Positions 1 through 12,870 of a stretch of DNA of 64,000 nucleotides are shown here, one piece after another (position 1 is the stretch's first letter; every line of letters begins with the position of its first letter). The translations under genes were made by a program, and so were the position numbers. The stretch lies in contig CM072343.1 in the NCBI GenBank assembly GCA_036874045.1, positions 2,934,001-2,998,000 of the forward strand. Direction: 5' to 3'. The notes under the pieces were generated by a model. It saw only the letters and a list, made by a program, of their open reading frames with translations, made no database searches and had not been told where the DNA came from. This stretch comes from Cymodocea nodosa (taxonomy: Eukaryota; Streptophyta; Magnoliopsida; Alismatales; Cymodoceaceae).

Positions 1-760
1 AGAAATCTCGTTGCAAGAACGTGTCTGTCAATGTGCATCGTGGTTCCTATTTTTATGGGTACGTGTACCACTACTAATTTCAAATTTTGGTAACTGCTAA
101 ACCGACGAAGTTTCGTTCGTGGTTAAAAGAATAACCGTTCTGCTTAATCCATGAACTAACCTCGTTGAGTTACAGATAACTCAATGGAACAAAGTCAGTT
201 ACTGTTGCTAACTCCACTGACTAACTTCGTTGAGTTACAGATAACTCAACGGAGTGACCTTATATTATATTACTGACCTCGTGGAGTTACGTTTAACTCA
301 AGGAACTTACTTCTTTGAGTTAACACTTAGCAACCTCTAAGTTTTACTTTCATAAGTTCCTCTCTGTTCTTTTCTTTGTTTTTCATTCTACTAACTGAAA
401 TAAAGTTAAATCTATGTCATTAATGCATCATTCTAATTAAAATTCGTTTAAATCTGAACATTATATAAAGATTTAACTTGTAGGTCATTTTATGTTATGC
501 AGAATTTAAATTTTACCTTGCAACATGCAGAAATTTTTAAGCAGTTATCTTATCATTCAGCAAATTGTAAATCTGTTAAACATTCTTTCATAATATTCCA
601 CAAAATATATATAACAGTCAATACATTCCATTCATTTCACATCCAAAACACCTATGAAAATTGCATCTGAACAATTTACATTCATTAATATGAATCAATT
701 ACATTACAAGTACCTCATACAATTTCATACAATTTTACACAAGTAGACGAACAATACAAT
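1..760 (-). repeat. Non-coding 3' segment of Athila-like gypsy copy A
   Basis: This AT-rich stretch follows the end of the env-like ORF in minus-strand reading order. It has no coding potential. It is recognisably the same sequence as 28340-29049 and 36900-37709, which sit in the same place in copies C and D. It holds several short inverted repeats built on CGTTGAGTTA and TAACTCAACG. It runs off the left edge, so the element's 3' LTR boundary is not visible. Confidence 0.7.
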
Positions 761-2950
761 TCAATCTCTATGCCTAAGTTCATCTACTTCCTTTTGGAGT
801 TTTTCTACTTGAAGCTCTAATTGATTAATCCTTTCTACTGCTCCTGTAATTCCTCTAGAAGGTACAACTAGTTCTGCAGCTACAAAATTTCTGTATTCTT
901 TCACTGAAATGGTTCTAGGTCTGATCCTTTTTAATGCTCATTTCGTGAAATCAATACAGTCAACCATCAGCAGTGGAATCAAATCTCCATAAAATAATTT
1001 CTTCTTCACTATTTTCAGCTTGGAGATAAAAACTGTAGACCAATTTATTTGAATCTTATTTACAACTACATAAGTGGCCCATTTGACAAATTAACTTAAT
1101 TCTATGTCATGGCCCTGTCGTTGGTAGACATTTTTAATCAAAATGTTAGCTACCATGTGTGCTTTACCATTTAAATGCTTCAATCTATTTAATAATGGCA
1201 CACCAGGATTGATAGCTAAACAATCCTTAATTTGTTGTTCTGTCCACTCGACTGCAGTTGTGTCTTCCAAAATTTTTAGTCCATTCTTTAAACCAAAAAT
1301 GTTGTGGAGAAGCTTTGGTGTTATCTGTACATCAACTTCCTCCACGTTGGAAATTAATCTTCCTTCTCCTTCTCTTAAATTTGCATAAAAATAGGGTACT
1401 AAATTCTCATAAACTGCATGCCCTCTTTCTTGAGAAATGAATTGCAGTAGACCTTGGAATTCAAATAAATCTTTGATTTCTTGCATTCCATCCCAATTTA
1501 CTGGTCTACTGTAAATAATGTCGTAACCCCTTATTTCTTGGTATTTGGTATAAGCTTCCTAACTACAAAAATGTACTTCATTCAAAATTGTTGTTCTAGA
1601 GGGGTTTGTACTTGCTCTTCCTCTTCTATAGGCTGCATTTGAGCATTTTCTACAGATTCCTAAATTTCTGTTTCTGTTTGTGGTGGTGAGCCGATAGAAC
1701 TCTCCACTCTATCTTGAATTCTCTCCATAAATTGCTGAAGAGTTTCTTGCTCTTCAGTGGAATCTGTAAAGTTATTTTTGTCTAAATGCCTTCTTTCAGC
1801 TTCTTCTTTTTCTACTCTTTCTTCTTCCTCCTGACTACCAATCTGTTCTGTCACTTTTCTTTCTAATTCTGTAATAGATTAGGATGGAGTCACGAGCAAT
1901 TCAGTTTCTGCCCTAATTTCTGTTCTTTCTTCTTGTACAGGCTGTAGACTAATTTCAGCCTGATTTTTTTCTTTTCTTTACTCCTACTACTGCAGCTCCT
2001 CCTGCTCCTCCTCAGAATCGGATAGCAAGTTAATAAAAATTTGCTCCACAGGCCCTATAAAAATTGGTACTTCAGATTTAATTTCTTCATATTCAAGCAC
2101 TTTTTCTTTTCCTTTCTTTTTTCTAATTAGTTGTGTTTGTTCTTCCTCTTCATCTTCTAACAATAAATCTACAAAAGTAGGCTCTGCAGGTCTTCGAGCC
2201 ACAGGTACTGGCTCTTCCTGTTTAACTCTTTTTATAACTGCTGGTCTCGAAGGACCAGCCTCTCTTGCAACACTTGATTTAGTTGCTGCCTGATACTGTT
2301 CAACTTTTATTTTGTATTGGGCCCTTATCCTTTCTTTGACCCTTTTTTTCTTAATGGCATCATATAAAATATGTGCCTTAGCCGTAGCTATCTCTTGAGT
2401 ATCACCTTGGTCTCTTGCTGTCTTGACCAACCTAGCAAACTCTTTCTCTTCTTCTTCAGTTCTCGGCCAAGCAAATGCAACTCGTGGCAATGGCTCTGTT
2501 GGCTGAACTGGAGGTCCTAACTGCTGTTCCTCAGGAACAGGTCTTTCAGCAGTTGGTTCCTCTTGTTCTTCAGTTGCCTCTTCTTCATTTTCTTTCCTTT
2601 CTTGCTCCCAGATCGTCCATCTAGCTCGTCTACAGATTCGTCTTTTGAACCAGAGCCAGGACTTACATTGGATTAATTTTAAGGCAACTTCATTACTTGG
2701 CCTTATTTTTCTTTCCTTGCTTACAGCAATTTCTGTTGCAACCTTTATTCTTGTTTCCATTATTTGAGGTATTTGTATACCCAATTCTACTAAATCTCTT
2801 CTAAAATTGAAAAGTTCTGATTCTACCTTCTGTAGCTCTTTCTCTCGTCATATTTCTGATATTCTGCCGTGTGTGCCATTCTTCTGATTCCTTTAGAAAT
2901 TCTGATGTGTCAACAGCCTCTTCCCAGAACTTGGGTGTCATCTTCCTCAT
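761..2950 (-). pseudogene. Env-position 3' ORF of gypsy copy A, degraded
   Basis: In the Athila lineage the region downstream of integrase often holds an extra ORF called env-like; I see no convincing membrane segment here. By comparison with copies B and D the frame starts at the ATG at 2950 (MRKMTPKFWEEAV) and ends at the stop at 761-763. The N-terminal third is basic and helical. The middle is very Glu/Gln/Pro-rich (about 1660-2560). A conserved domain covers about 1091-1486, with a motif close to LLHNIFGLKN and a segment KAHMVANILIKNVYQRQGHD. The tail is a heptad-like coiled coil (RINQLELQVEKLQKEVDEL). Several stops and frameshifts break it into pieces. The conserved domain resembles the family annotated as 'putative plant transposon protein'; that name is from memory. 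Function is unknown. Confidence 0.7.
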
Positions 2951-3528
2951 CGTGGAGTTACACAATAGCACATAATCGTTCTGATTTCTATTGTTCTAGA
3001 TTCTAAATGATTTGTCGGATAATGCCCCCAAAACCCTAGGTTTTAGTTTAAATAAGCCTTAAGTTTAGGCAGGTAATCGGGTCATTTCCAAAACCAACTA
3101 ATACTATCTTATCCGCGGTCTTAGCTACAGTACTCCGTTGAGTTACAGTTAACTCAACGGAATAAGTTCGTTGACTAACTTAAGACTCAACGGAGTAAGC
3201 TCGTTGAGTTAAGCATAACTAAATGGACTCCACGTACAAATAGATATAATAATAAAAATACTACAGATAATAGTTTTTCTATTTTTTTATCGGTTTAACC
3301 GATACTATGTTTCGGTCCAACCTAATTTTTTTTCGATTGAACTGATACTATGTTTTGGTAAAACAAACATTTTTTTAAAAAAAAAAATTAATATACATAT
3401 TTTTTTATGTTCCGATCATATCGATGGATCTAGACGGTTGAACCGCAACGATTTTTATATTTTATATTTTTTTATTTTTTTATGTTTTATATTTATTTTT
3501 TTATATAAACATAAAAACTGATTTCTTA
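2951..3528 (-). other. Spacer between integrase and env-position ORF, copy A
   Basis: Non-coding. It holds a palindrome at 3135-3160 (11-bp arms CCGTTGAGTTA/TAACTCAACGG around a 4-nt loop), a segment with AAACCCTAGG near 3033, long A/T runs near 3370-3520, and repeats related to CGGTTTAACCGATACTATG. The equivalent spacers of copies B (20400-20895) and D (39959-40590) have the same arrangement. Confidence 0.6.
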
Positions 3529-3921
3529 TTAAGTAAAGCTCGAGTAGTCCTCTACTCTGACTTCTTCTATAATTCCAAAGGAGCTTTTTGGTGTTTTCAG
3601 AATAGGTCTAAGTCTTTGTCCATTTACTTTAAATATATTCTGATTTTTAGGATTTTCAATTTCAATAGCTCCATAAGGATAAATATTTCAAACTATGTAA
3701 GGTCTTGCCCATCTAGATCTTAATTTTCCTAGATGGTTATGGAGTCTAGCCATACAAAGATATACTTCTTGTCCTATTTCAAAGCTTTTTGGAATAATTT
3801 TTCTATCATGCCAGAATTTCATTTTTTCTTTTTCTCTTATAGTCTTCGAATAAGCTTCATTTCTAAATTCTTCTAATTCAATTAATTGCATTTTTCTATT
3901 TACAGCAGCTTGATTTAAATT
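3529..3921 (-). pseudogene. Integrase C-terminus of gypsy copy A
   Basis: This is the 3' part of the integrase, separated from the rest by the copia insertion. It reads through [20 protein letters not shown], a conserved WHDR segment and a closing segment near VNGQ to a stop at 3529-3531. The order matches the uninterrupted copy at 20896-21700. The residues just before it at 3922-3969 belong to the copia LTR, not to integrase. Confidence 0.75.
3917..3921. repeat. Target-site duplication AAATT, left copy
   Basis: AAATT directly precedes the 5' LTR and is repeated at 14954-14958 directly after the 3' LTR. Removing the element plus one copy restores the uninterrupted integrase sequence seen near 21285, which confirms the insertion boundaries. 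Confidence 0.95.
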
Positions 3922-4233
3922 TGTTGAGTATTTTTGTTTTGATGATGTGTGCTGAATGAAAATAATCATATTTGTTCAATTACTATTGCTTGTGAAAAGA
4001 AATTAAAATCATCAATTAATACAGAAAAAGCTTACTGATATAAATACTTGTCTGTATTGGATCTGAAGTTAATAACTAGTCGTTTCGTTGCATTAATTTC
4101 TCATTTAGCTAAACGTTAAGTTAACGTGTGTTTTTATTGAAAAGCATGATATGTTTTAATGTTATATCTTCTGTATCATGAACAGTGCACGTTTAGACAA
4201 CTCGTTAAGTTAGAGTTTTGTTTGTATAGAGGT

Positions 4234-4638
4234 CACGTGAGAACTCGTTAAGTTAAAGGCTTAAAGGTTAAAATAGGTCACATGATAACTCGTTAAGTTA
4301 GTGAGTAAAAGAAGAGACGAACTCGTTAAGTTAGTGTTATACACGTGGTGAAATTATATGTTACGAATGTTGTATCGTATCACGTGAGGTGCACATGTTT
4401 AACTCGATAAGTTAACATAACTAAACGCATTAAGTTGCTATATTGAACACTAAGGCAACGCGTTAGGTTAGCGTTATAAACTTAAGTTGTTATTTTTGCA
4501 CGTGGTAAAATTCTTATTATAAAAACATTTGTTTATTACTAGTTCATTGAGTTATCATAACACAACGGAGATGGTACGTTGAGATAGCATAACACCACAG
4601 ACTTAGTTCGTTGAGTTAGCTACAGTACTTGTCACGTG
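4234..4638 (+). promoter_or_regulatory. Cluster of five G-box (CACGTG) sites in the 5' LTR
   Basis: CACGTG occurs at 4234-4239, 4342-4347, 4381-4386, 4499-4504 and 4633-4638, upstream of the likely TATA box. In plants CACGTG binds bZIP and bHLH factors and is the core of many ABA- and light-response elements. Whether these sites act is inference; most are kept in the 3' LTR and in the minus-strand family-A LTRs. Confidence 0.6.
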
Positions 4639-4936
4639 AAATAGCACATGGTGAACTCGTTAAGTTAGAAACGTTAAGTTATATATATATACTTGTGTTA
4701 CTCGTTTAGTTAACATTAAAGTAACGACTTCTTATTACACTGATGAAAAATTTTTGGACGAGAAAGTTTATTTTCAAGAAATTTTTCAGAGATCCAGGAC
4801 TGATGATTAAAGAAAATTCGAAATATAAATGTGGGTTAGAACGTGTGTGTTTCGATGAAGGAAAAAGAAAAGACGTGGAGATGTGGAAAACTGGTGGTGG
4901 TTAAACGTGAAGGATATGCATGAAATGAAGATACAG

Positions 4937-4944
4937 TATAAAAG
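4937..4944 (+). promoter_or_regulatory. Likely TATA box of the LTR promoter (TATAAAAG)
   Basis: TATAAAAG lies about 300 bp downstream of the last CACGTG box. The identical sequence is at 14387-14394 in the 3' LTR. It would place transcription start near 4970 and so define the U3/R boundary. Confidence 0.55.
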
Positions 4945-5506
4945 GCATAGAATTCTCATTGATCAATTTATCCTTGCACACAAAACGAAAAATCTTTTCA
5001 AGGATCAAACCATCCCTGCACACCAAAAGAAAAATCTTTTTCAGGGATCAAAAACACCTCTTCGGGAAAAATCTCTCAAGTGGAAGAAAGTTCAGTGAAG
5101 CATAAAAAGGTAAGATTTTCGTCACTGAAGATTTGAAGTATCAGAAGAAAGCAAATTTGGTGAAGCATGAAAAGACAAGATATTCGTCACTGAAGAATTG
5201 CTGAAGAAGAAAAAGAAGAAGAAGAAAGATCTCAAATAGGGAGAAAAGTTTTAAATTCTGCAAATTAGTTTTCTCTGTTTGTAGTTATGAAATTGTTTAG
5301 ATGATACATGGTATCGAAATATAATTGCATCTACAATTTCTGAGGAGAATTGAATTGTATATTGTAATTGAAACCTTGAATAAAAATGATTTTATGAAAA
5401 CAATGTCTCGATTTGTTTTTGAGTTTTAAAGTTTCAATTGTATTTCAGAAAATATTAAAAATACACAATTCACCTCCCCTCTTATGTAGCCATACGATCC
5501 TACAAG

Positions 5507-5518
5507 TGGTATCAGAGC
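5507..5518 (+). other. Primer-binding site (initiator tRNA-Met type)
   Basis: TGGTATCAGAGC starts two bases after the LTR end. This is the usual copia primer site, complementary to the 3' end of plant initiator tRNA-Met. Confidence 0.92.
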
Positions 5519-5704
5519 TTTGTGAATAATCTTTGATATAAAATTGATACCAACTTATTTAATATCATTGCTTATTCTACCTTCCTTGTTTTTAAATGGA
5601 AATAAAGATTTGAGCATACGTTTAACTCTATTGATTTAAGGCTCAAGTTGTTTTAAAGTTTTTAGACTGTTTAAAATCAAATAGGTTGAAAAATCTAAGG
5701 TAAA

Positions 5705-7962
5705 ATGGCTACTTGAAATGGTAATTTTTCTTTATATGAAGGCCAAAATCTTAATCGTCCTCCTTTATTTGATGGAATACATTTTGGATATTGGAAATAT
5801 AGGATGACTGTTTTTCTTCAAAGTATAGATCATAAATTGTGATTCATGATTTCTAAACCATATACTCCGTTAACTACTCCTTATAATACTTGGACAATTA
5901 CTGAGAAAGAAAATGAAACTCTGAATGCTAAGGGCTTAAATATTTTATTTTGTGCATTGAGTTATAAACAGTTCAGTAAAGTGTCGGCATATAAATCTGC
6001 TTATGAGGTGTGGCATGTATTAGAAGTTTCACATGAAGGTACTTCTCAAGTTAAAGAGACAAAAATAAACATGTTGATTCATAAGTATGAACTCTTTAAG
6101 ATGCATGAAGATGAAAATATTTCTGAGATGTTTTCCAGATTTCTTGATATCATAAACTCTTTAAAATGTTTAGGAAAGAATTTTGAACAGAAAGATTTGG
6201 TGAGGAAAATTCTCAGATCCCTAAGTTCTAAATGGTCTCAGAAAGTAACATCAATTGAGGAATCACGAGATTTAAATGTTTATACTATGAATGAACTTAT
6301 AGGAAATTTAACAGCTTATGAAGTTCAATTAAATGAATCACTGAGTCACAACAAACTAAAAATGAAGAAAGAAATAGCCTTCGAAATTAATTCCGATTCT
6401 GATATAACTACTGATTTTGACAAGGATTTGATTTTGCTAACTAGGAAATTCAAGAAAGCATGGAAAGCTAGGAAACAACAAAGGAACAAAAATGATAAAC
6501 CCTCAACGTCAAAATCATTGAATGACAAGAATTCTTCATTCAGAAAGTATGTATGTTACAACTGTAAGAAACCTGGACATCTTTCTCTAGATTGTCCTAT
6601 GAGGAAAAATGAAAAGCAAAGTAGGACAAATCAGAAGAAGACGGCTCAGAAAACTCAGAAAAAGTTTTACAAGAAAAAGGCTTTGAAGGTCACTTGGGAT
6701 GACACGTTTGAAGAGTTTGAATCTGAGGAATCAACATCAAAATCTTCACATTCAGAAGGAGAACAAGAGTTAGAAGACGTTGCTCATGTGTGCTTCATGG
6801 TAGATGAGTCTGAGGAATATCTGATCCTGAAAGTCATTAAGATTTCAACTTTGATGAATTGTTATGTGCTTATCATGCATTATTACAAAAACTTAAAGTT
6901 TGTAAATTGGAAAATAAGAATATTAGAAAATCTTCATCCATTATGGAAGAAGAAAATTGTTTCCTGTCTACTACTTTAGAAAAGTTTAAATGTGATAATG
7001 AAAATCATGTTAGAGATTTGCAAAAATTTAGATTTAATGAATGTATCTTGCATGAACAAATACAGAATATAAATGCTGAAAAATTAAAGATAGAATTTGA
7101 AAATGAAATGTTGAAAAACAATATAAATGAACTTGAATTAGAGATAGAAAAATTAAAACTGAGAGAGCAAGATTTAAATTCTACCTTTGAGAAATGGAAT
7201 TTAAGTCAAACTAAGTTAGACAAACTAACTAGTACCCTTGCGGTGTCTTATAAATTTGGCTTAGGATTTGATTATCGTGAATATCCTGAATCTCAAGCCA
7301 ATAAAGGATTTATTAGTTGCAGTTCAAGTAAATCTAAGACTAAAATTCCTTTTATTATGAAACAAGGTAATAAATATGTAGAAGTAGGTACTTCAAGGGA
7401 TGAATCATGTAGTAATAATATAAATCAATGTGATTTGTCAAATTGTACTTCTAACATGACTATAAATGTTTCTAAAAATCTTGTTTCTTGTTCTGGAAAT
7501 TCAGTTTCTAATGTTTCTAAAATTTCAGACAATTGTAATAAACTGAAAATTCAGAAACCTGAGCATGTAATTCAATACACTAGTGTTAGACCAATTACTC
7601 ATTCTACATGTGATAAAACAAAAAATTCTTGTGCAGAAAAAGATTTTGTATGTACGAAAAGTGTTAATACAAGTACAAAATCTTGGTATGAACTTGTAGA
7701 AATGTATAAGCATGACCAAAATAAATTAACATCTGATAAAAATATGTTTGGTCTTGATTATACTACATCTGAAAACAAAAAGAATGATTGCAAAAGCAAT
7801 AATGCTATATGTGAGTATGAAGCTAATGATAAATCAATAGTAATTACAACTAATAAGAATATAAATGATAATGTTAAACTATTTTTAAACAAAAAGAAGA
7901 AATATGCGTTTAATGAACTTGGTCCTCAACAACATTGGTTACCAAGAAAAAGTTTTTCTTAA
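5705..7962 (+). pseudogene. Copia gag (nested element), broken
   Basis: Structural gag protein of the copia element. The frame begins with ATG at 5705 and is interrupted by TGA codons near 5714 and 5837. An open part runs 5846-6979 and a second 6859-7962. A one-base loss near 6815, seen against the minus-strand copy at 46920, shifts the frame. A CCHC zinc knuckle (CYNCKKPGHLSLDC) lies near 6555-6597, followed by a Lys-rich then acidic Ser/Glu-rich stretch. The second part is a long Asn/Lys-rich, probably coiled-coil region, which makes this gag unusually long, as in SIRE-type elements. Confidence 0.85.
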
Positions 7963-7965
7963 TTT

Positions 7966-8227
7966 GTGTTGCAAGAGGAAACAACATCAAAATGGATCTT
8001 GGACAGTGGAGCGTCAAGTCACATGATCGGACAAAAAAGTCTATTACAAAATTTTACAAATACCATGAACGGAAGTGTAACATTTGGAAACAAAAGCAAA
8101 GATAAAATCATAGGTATGGGCAATGTTCAAATAACTCCTACTTGTGTTATTTCGAATGTACTATTTGTAGAAAACCTAGGTTTTAATTTGCTGAGTGTCA
8201 TAAATGGATAAAGGTATATTTTTAAAT
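7966..8227 (+). pseudogene. Copia aspartic protease, truncated
   Basis: The retroviral-type aspartic protease follows gag almost directly. The active-site motif is visible as WILDSGASSHM, followed by a segment ending NLLSV. A stop in NLLSV-ING then a deletion end it. The sequence jumps at about 8228 from protease straight into the end of RT, so the rest of the pre-integrase region, integrase and most of RT are gone. Confidence 0.82.
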
Positions 8228-9022
8228 TAGGAAAAATATGCAGATGAAATGCTTAAGAAATTTAATTTTAATGATACAAGAATTCGAGGAACTCCTATGA
8301 GTACTACTTTAAAGTTAGATATTGATGACATAGGAAAATCTATAGATCAAAGAAAATACAGAAGTATGATTGGCTCCTTACTTTATTTTACTGCTAGTAG
8401 ACCTGATATTATGTTTGCTGTGTGTGTTTGTGCTAGATTTCAATCTAATCCTAAGGAATCACACTTAATTGCAGTTAAAAGAATATTTAGATATATACAA
8501 AGAACTAAAAATTTCAGACTGTATTATTCTAAGGATAGTTCAATAGATCTTATAGGATATACTGATGCTGATTATGCAGGATCTAAATCTGATAGAAAGA
8601 GTACCAGTGGCACATGTCAATTATTGGGAAATAATTTGGTGTCATGGTTTAGTAAAAAGCAAAACTGTGTAGCACTTTCTACTACAGAAGCTGAATATGT
8701 TGCTGCTGCACTGTGTTGCACTCAGATTCTGTGGATAAGGCAAACTTTAGAAGATTTTGGATTATCTTATGATACAACTGAGATTTATTATGACAGTAGT
8801 TCTGCAATAAATCTTTCTAAAAATCATGTATTACATTCAAGAGCAAAACATATAGATGTTAGACATCATTTTCTAAGAGAAAACGTAATTAAAAGAAAAA
8901 TTAAATTAGAATTTGTGTCTAGTAAAAATCAATTAGCTGATATATTTACAAAACCTCTAAACGAAAATACATTCTGCAACATTAGATTAAATTTGGGTAT
9001 TTGTAGGCTATGTGATGTGTAA
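8228..9022 (+). pseudogene. Copia RT C-terminus and RNase H
   Basis: The reading frame continues from KYADEM through the RT connection and a full RNase H-like domain. Visible motifs are TDADYAG, TEAEYVAA, a DSSSAINL segment where copia RNase H has its third acidic residue, and a HSRAKHIDVRHHF signature. The open stretch 8249-9022 ends in a stop with no internal break. It lacks the YVDD polymerase active site, which was lost with the upstream deletion. Confidence 0.88.
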
Positions 9023-10579
9023 AATGCTTAAACTCCACATAAAAAGATAAATATTATTGATGATGTTGTTCACCTCATAGATATTATATACTTATTATAA
9101 ATATCTAAAGTAATATCTAAACTGCTGCTTAAGATACTATGTATTTATTGTAAAATCATAGTAGTATCTTATTGATTTTAAGTAGTTTATCAATTTTAAT
9201 AGTTTTTACGATTTTAAGTGGAAGTGTAAATGAAAAACATTAAATACTTCCGACATTCTAAAATTTTGATTAAATGTTTTCTTTGAATCAAGGAAAATGC
9301 ATATGATCATGCATAAATTTGACTTAATTGATTAAACTTGTAGAATAAGTTATATGTAACTCATCTTAAACTGTTAATCAAAAGTATAAGCTTATTGAAA
9401 CTAATTCATATTCTCAATACAATCATAGAAGTAAAAATTGTATGTGATTTGTGTTTTATTTCATCTGTATTAATGGAATACATATATACTGTGCTTAAAA
9501 TGAAGTGCTTACAAAGTAAAAATCTTTGAGAGTTTATTGATCAGTTTGATCACGAGCCTTTTGTACTTGAGCAGATAGGTATGTAAGGATTGTTGTCCTA
9601 AAAAAGGATTCTTTAAATCTGGCAACCTAAGGTCCTGATCAGATCTGAGATTGTTGATTGAAAGCTCATTACACGGGTACATTAGAAAGCTCTTGTATGA
9701 TTCAAGCTTTTCAAACTAACTTTTAAAGAAAATTATCAATATTTACTGTTTTTGAAAAGAAAAAGTTGTTTCATTAATTATAGATATCTTTGAATCGCAT
9801 ATAGTTTATACCAATATGACTACTGATTTATTGAATCAACATTAGTACTTTTGGAAACGTTTATTTGAGATACATTCTTTTATTCTCCTTGAATTAATCG
9901 AATTGAGTTCAAAGTTGTGTTTTGATTCATATACAGTAGGAATTGATTCTGGAAATCATTTTTGATGATGTCAGGATAACGGAAGTCTCTGAAAAGAAAA
10001 TGTAAAAGTATAGTTATACTTAACATCTATTGTCACTACAAGTATATTTTGTATTTTGATTGAATATATTTGAAGTATATTTGTAGGGGGAGGATTAACA
10101 ATGTCGAAAACAGATTAATATAATTTAGAATACAAATCTTAGTTAATTTGAATTAATGTCCTCTTAAAATCTTGATGAAATAATTTAAAAAGACAAATAA
10201 ACTATTTTAGATTCAAAGGACAAAATGTTCAAATAGTTTACAATGTTCTCAAGATAATGTTAAGTTTAGCATGTGTGTTGTTTTCGGAATATTTCAGTTG
10301 GAAGCATCTGAAAATTGGTGTATTAACTAGATGTTATGTTAGATAAGGTAACGTGTAAAACTGCCTCTAGACAGCGTTTTACTCGTTAGGTTGGTTAACT
10401 CAATGAGTTATACTTGAATATTTTGGGTACCTTGATTGAATAAACTTTATTCAATATTTATTTAATTTTTAAACCCGACTTCTCTTCACGTTGAGTTATA
10501 CGCCTAAAAACCCTATTTAAACACTTATTACACGGGGACTTAGGTTATTTGTAAACTTTGTCAAGAAAATCTTTCCCGC
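9023..10579 (+). other. Non-coding interval of copia element between pol and 3' ORF
   Basis: No convincing ORF. The part at about 9240-9740 reappears in reverse at 32831-33510, so it is a stable part of family A. A GGGGGAGG purine run at about 10085-10094 resembles a second, internal polypurine tract. ATG at 10580 is the first usable start of the 3' ORF. Confidence 0.55.
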
Positions 10580-12870
10580 TTGTTGCTGTTACAACCTACG
10601 ACGATAGTCTCCAAGTTCTACAAAGGTCGTGGCAGAGGAAAAGGCAAAAGCAGAAGCGATGCAAAAGAAAAAGAAATAGAGAATGATGAAGTTCCATGTA
10701 CTTGGTTCAAGAAAATATTTCAAGTGGACAAAAGGTTAGCAGAACTTTATAGATATTACTTCTTTCCTCAGGGAATATTAGATGAAGTTAGACAAGAACT
10801 TCAACATACTAATGCAAATATTACATACATGGGTATTCATAGTAAATTTGATAGAGAATACAGAATGAAATGTGCTGAGATTGCATTTTTGGAACAATAT
10901 GCAAAATATTTGGAAAAATGTGTAGGTTCATCAAATAGAACTCCTCAAACTCCTATAAACGGTACAAGACTACATGCATTTGAGGAAGAGCATGAATCAG
11001 CTATCCCTACTCTTTTATATTCAAAACATGTAGAATCAGATATTGCTGTAGACAAAACAAAAGTTGACAGTCTTTGAAAGGTCGTTGCAATAGAAAGTGC
11101 CTTAGAAGAATTAAAGCAGAAAACTTTTATGGAGCAGTTTAAAAAGAAAACAACAATACTTGAAAAGGAGAAACAAAAATGTTATAGAAGAAGGAAAGTT
11201 AGAAAAATTATGTCTAAGGAAACAAAGTCTTTTGAAAAAGGAAAATCAGATGAAAATTTATTTCCAAAGGACAATGTATGTTTAGACATTGTACTTTATT
11301 GTGCATCTGATAAACTCATCAGTTCCGAACACACTGAAACTGATGAAGATAATGAGACTTTATTTTCCCTTGCTAGAAAACTTGAGAAGAAATCCAAGTC
11401 AAATATGAGCTCAAGTTTTTCTATTAGTACAAGTCCTGATGATGTAGAAATTGACAAATCAGAGCATCAAGCACCTGACATTGAACAAGTTATTGCAAAT
11501 ATAATTCACAATGTTGAAGCAGTAACTAGTTCAAAGGCTGAATTGTTTGGAGTAGCAGGTATTAAAATTGTTAAGACTCTAGAAGAGCTAAAAGTTAACC
11601 AGCCTTCTACGGAATCTATAGAAGCAGAGTTTGAGAATTCACAACATGAATCAATGGAATTATCTGTTGAACAAAATGAACAATTACAGACAGATACACC
11701 GGTTGTAGAATTTGTGGAAAAATTGTACTCTGAACATTCTATAGAGACTGGACATATGAATGTTGAGCATATTGACAATGTTCCTAACACTGTTGAAACT
11801 GAAGAATCAAGTTACCTGAGCAGCTTCAAGATAATATTTTGGAAGAGGAACAACATGAAATTCATTTTGAAGAAGAGGTTCCTGAAGATGAATTAAACTC
11901 TGAATCACGGCTTCAGGTATCACCTTCTTTGTGTACAATATTAAAAATTCAAGGTAATGCAATTCATTTTAGATCTGAAGAAGCATTGTAGAAATACAAT
12001 AATCTGATTACATGTCAGATTCTGCATGCTCGTCCAATAAAATTCAGAAATTTGATGGAAATAAGAGATCTGTTTGAGTTTCAAGGCCTCATTAAATTCT
12101 TGCCAGTAGGAACGAAATGGAAGCAATACATAGAGTTTATTACAGCTTTTTATAGCAATCTGGACAAGAATGGAAATTTTCTGAAAACTCAAATAAATGA
12201 ATAGGAGTTTATATTGTCTCCTGAGTTAATTTTTGAAGTTTTAGGATTAAAGAATGAAGGTGTTGTTGTTACCAATAGATTTGACATAATAAGACAACTG
12301 GAATGGAACATTCAGTCTTTATCAAAAATTCCAGATGTATATTCTGAAATGAGATTAATGGAAAATCTGAATGCAGAGGCAAGATTTATTGCAAATATAT
12401 TGCATGCAAATTTATTTTAGAGAGTTGGACACAATTTGGAAGTCAGCAGAAGCTGTTTATATGCAACTTATGGCCTGCTAAATAGAATTCAAATAAATTG
12501 GTTTGATGTTTTTATGTCTCAACTATAGCATATGAGTTCAAAGTTATTTTATGGTGATGCTGTATGTAGAATCCTTGTAAGTCAATTGACTTTATCTGAC
12601 TGGCCCTCTGAAACTAAAGGCATGAGAGCATTTAGTGTCAAAGATTTGCAAAAATTCCAGGCCATGCATAAACCTCAACGACAACAACAACAACAACCTG
12701 ATATAGACCATATACAACAACAACAACAAAGTTATTCAGTTCAAGCAGAACAGCAAACCCAGCTACCTCCTGACTTAGATGTAGTGCTTAACGACATCAG
12801 AAATGATATTAGGCATCTAGGAGATAAAATATGTAATGCTATAAGTGATATACTTAGGAGGGGTCGATAA
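10580..12870 (+). pseudogene. Copia 3' (env-position) ORF, degraded
   Basis: A frame of about 760 residues downstream of pol, where SIRE elements carry an extra ORF. It starts basic (GRGRGKGKSRSDAKEKE), has a Glu/Ser-rich acidic middle, then a conserved domain at about 12000-12650 (EFILSPELIFEVLGLKNEG; FIANILHANLF; LLNRIQINWFDVF), a Gln-rich tract at about 12690-12760 and a short C-terminal helix (DIRNDIRHLGDKICNAI). In-frame stops fall at 11075, 11988, 12202, 12418 and 12527, and the frame shifts near 11810. The better-kept copy at 50244-51393 confirms the frame. The domain is homologous to that in the gypsy env-position ORF. No signal peptide or membrane span is evident. Confidence 0.75.

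Larger units (their letters stand above)
3922..5504 (+). repeat. 5' LTR of nested copia element (family A)
   Basis: Starts TGTTGAG and ends CCTACA, 1,583 bp, and is nearly identical to 13372-14953. The primer-binding site follows two bases after its end. The LTR has a cluster of CACGTG boxes and a TATAAAAG box. The short ORF at 4883-5098 lies inside it; its twin in the 3' LTR (14357-14548) is conserved only because the LTRs are copies. Confidence 0.95.

Noticed and set aside
761..2950. True envelope glycoprotein in the 3' ORF
   Set aside because: No signal peptide, membrane anchor or Cys-rich ectodomain is visible; the protein is charged with coiled coils.
4883..5098. Conserved 63-75-residue ORF inside family-A LTRs (also 14357-14548 and 26977-27204)
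   Set aside because: It is present in every LTR copy because the LTRs are copies. Its start and end vary between copies and it has no known motif, so conservation is not evidence of coding.
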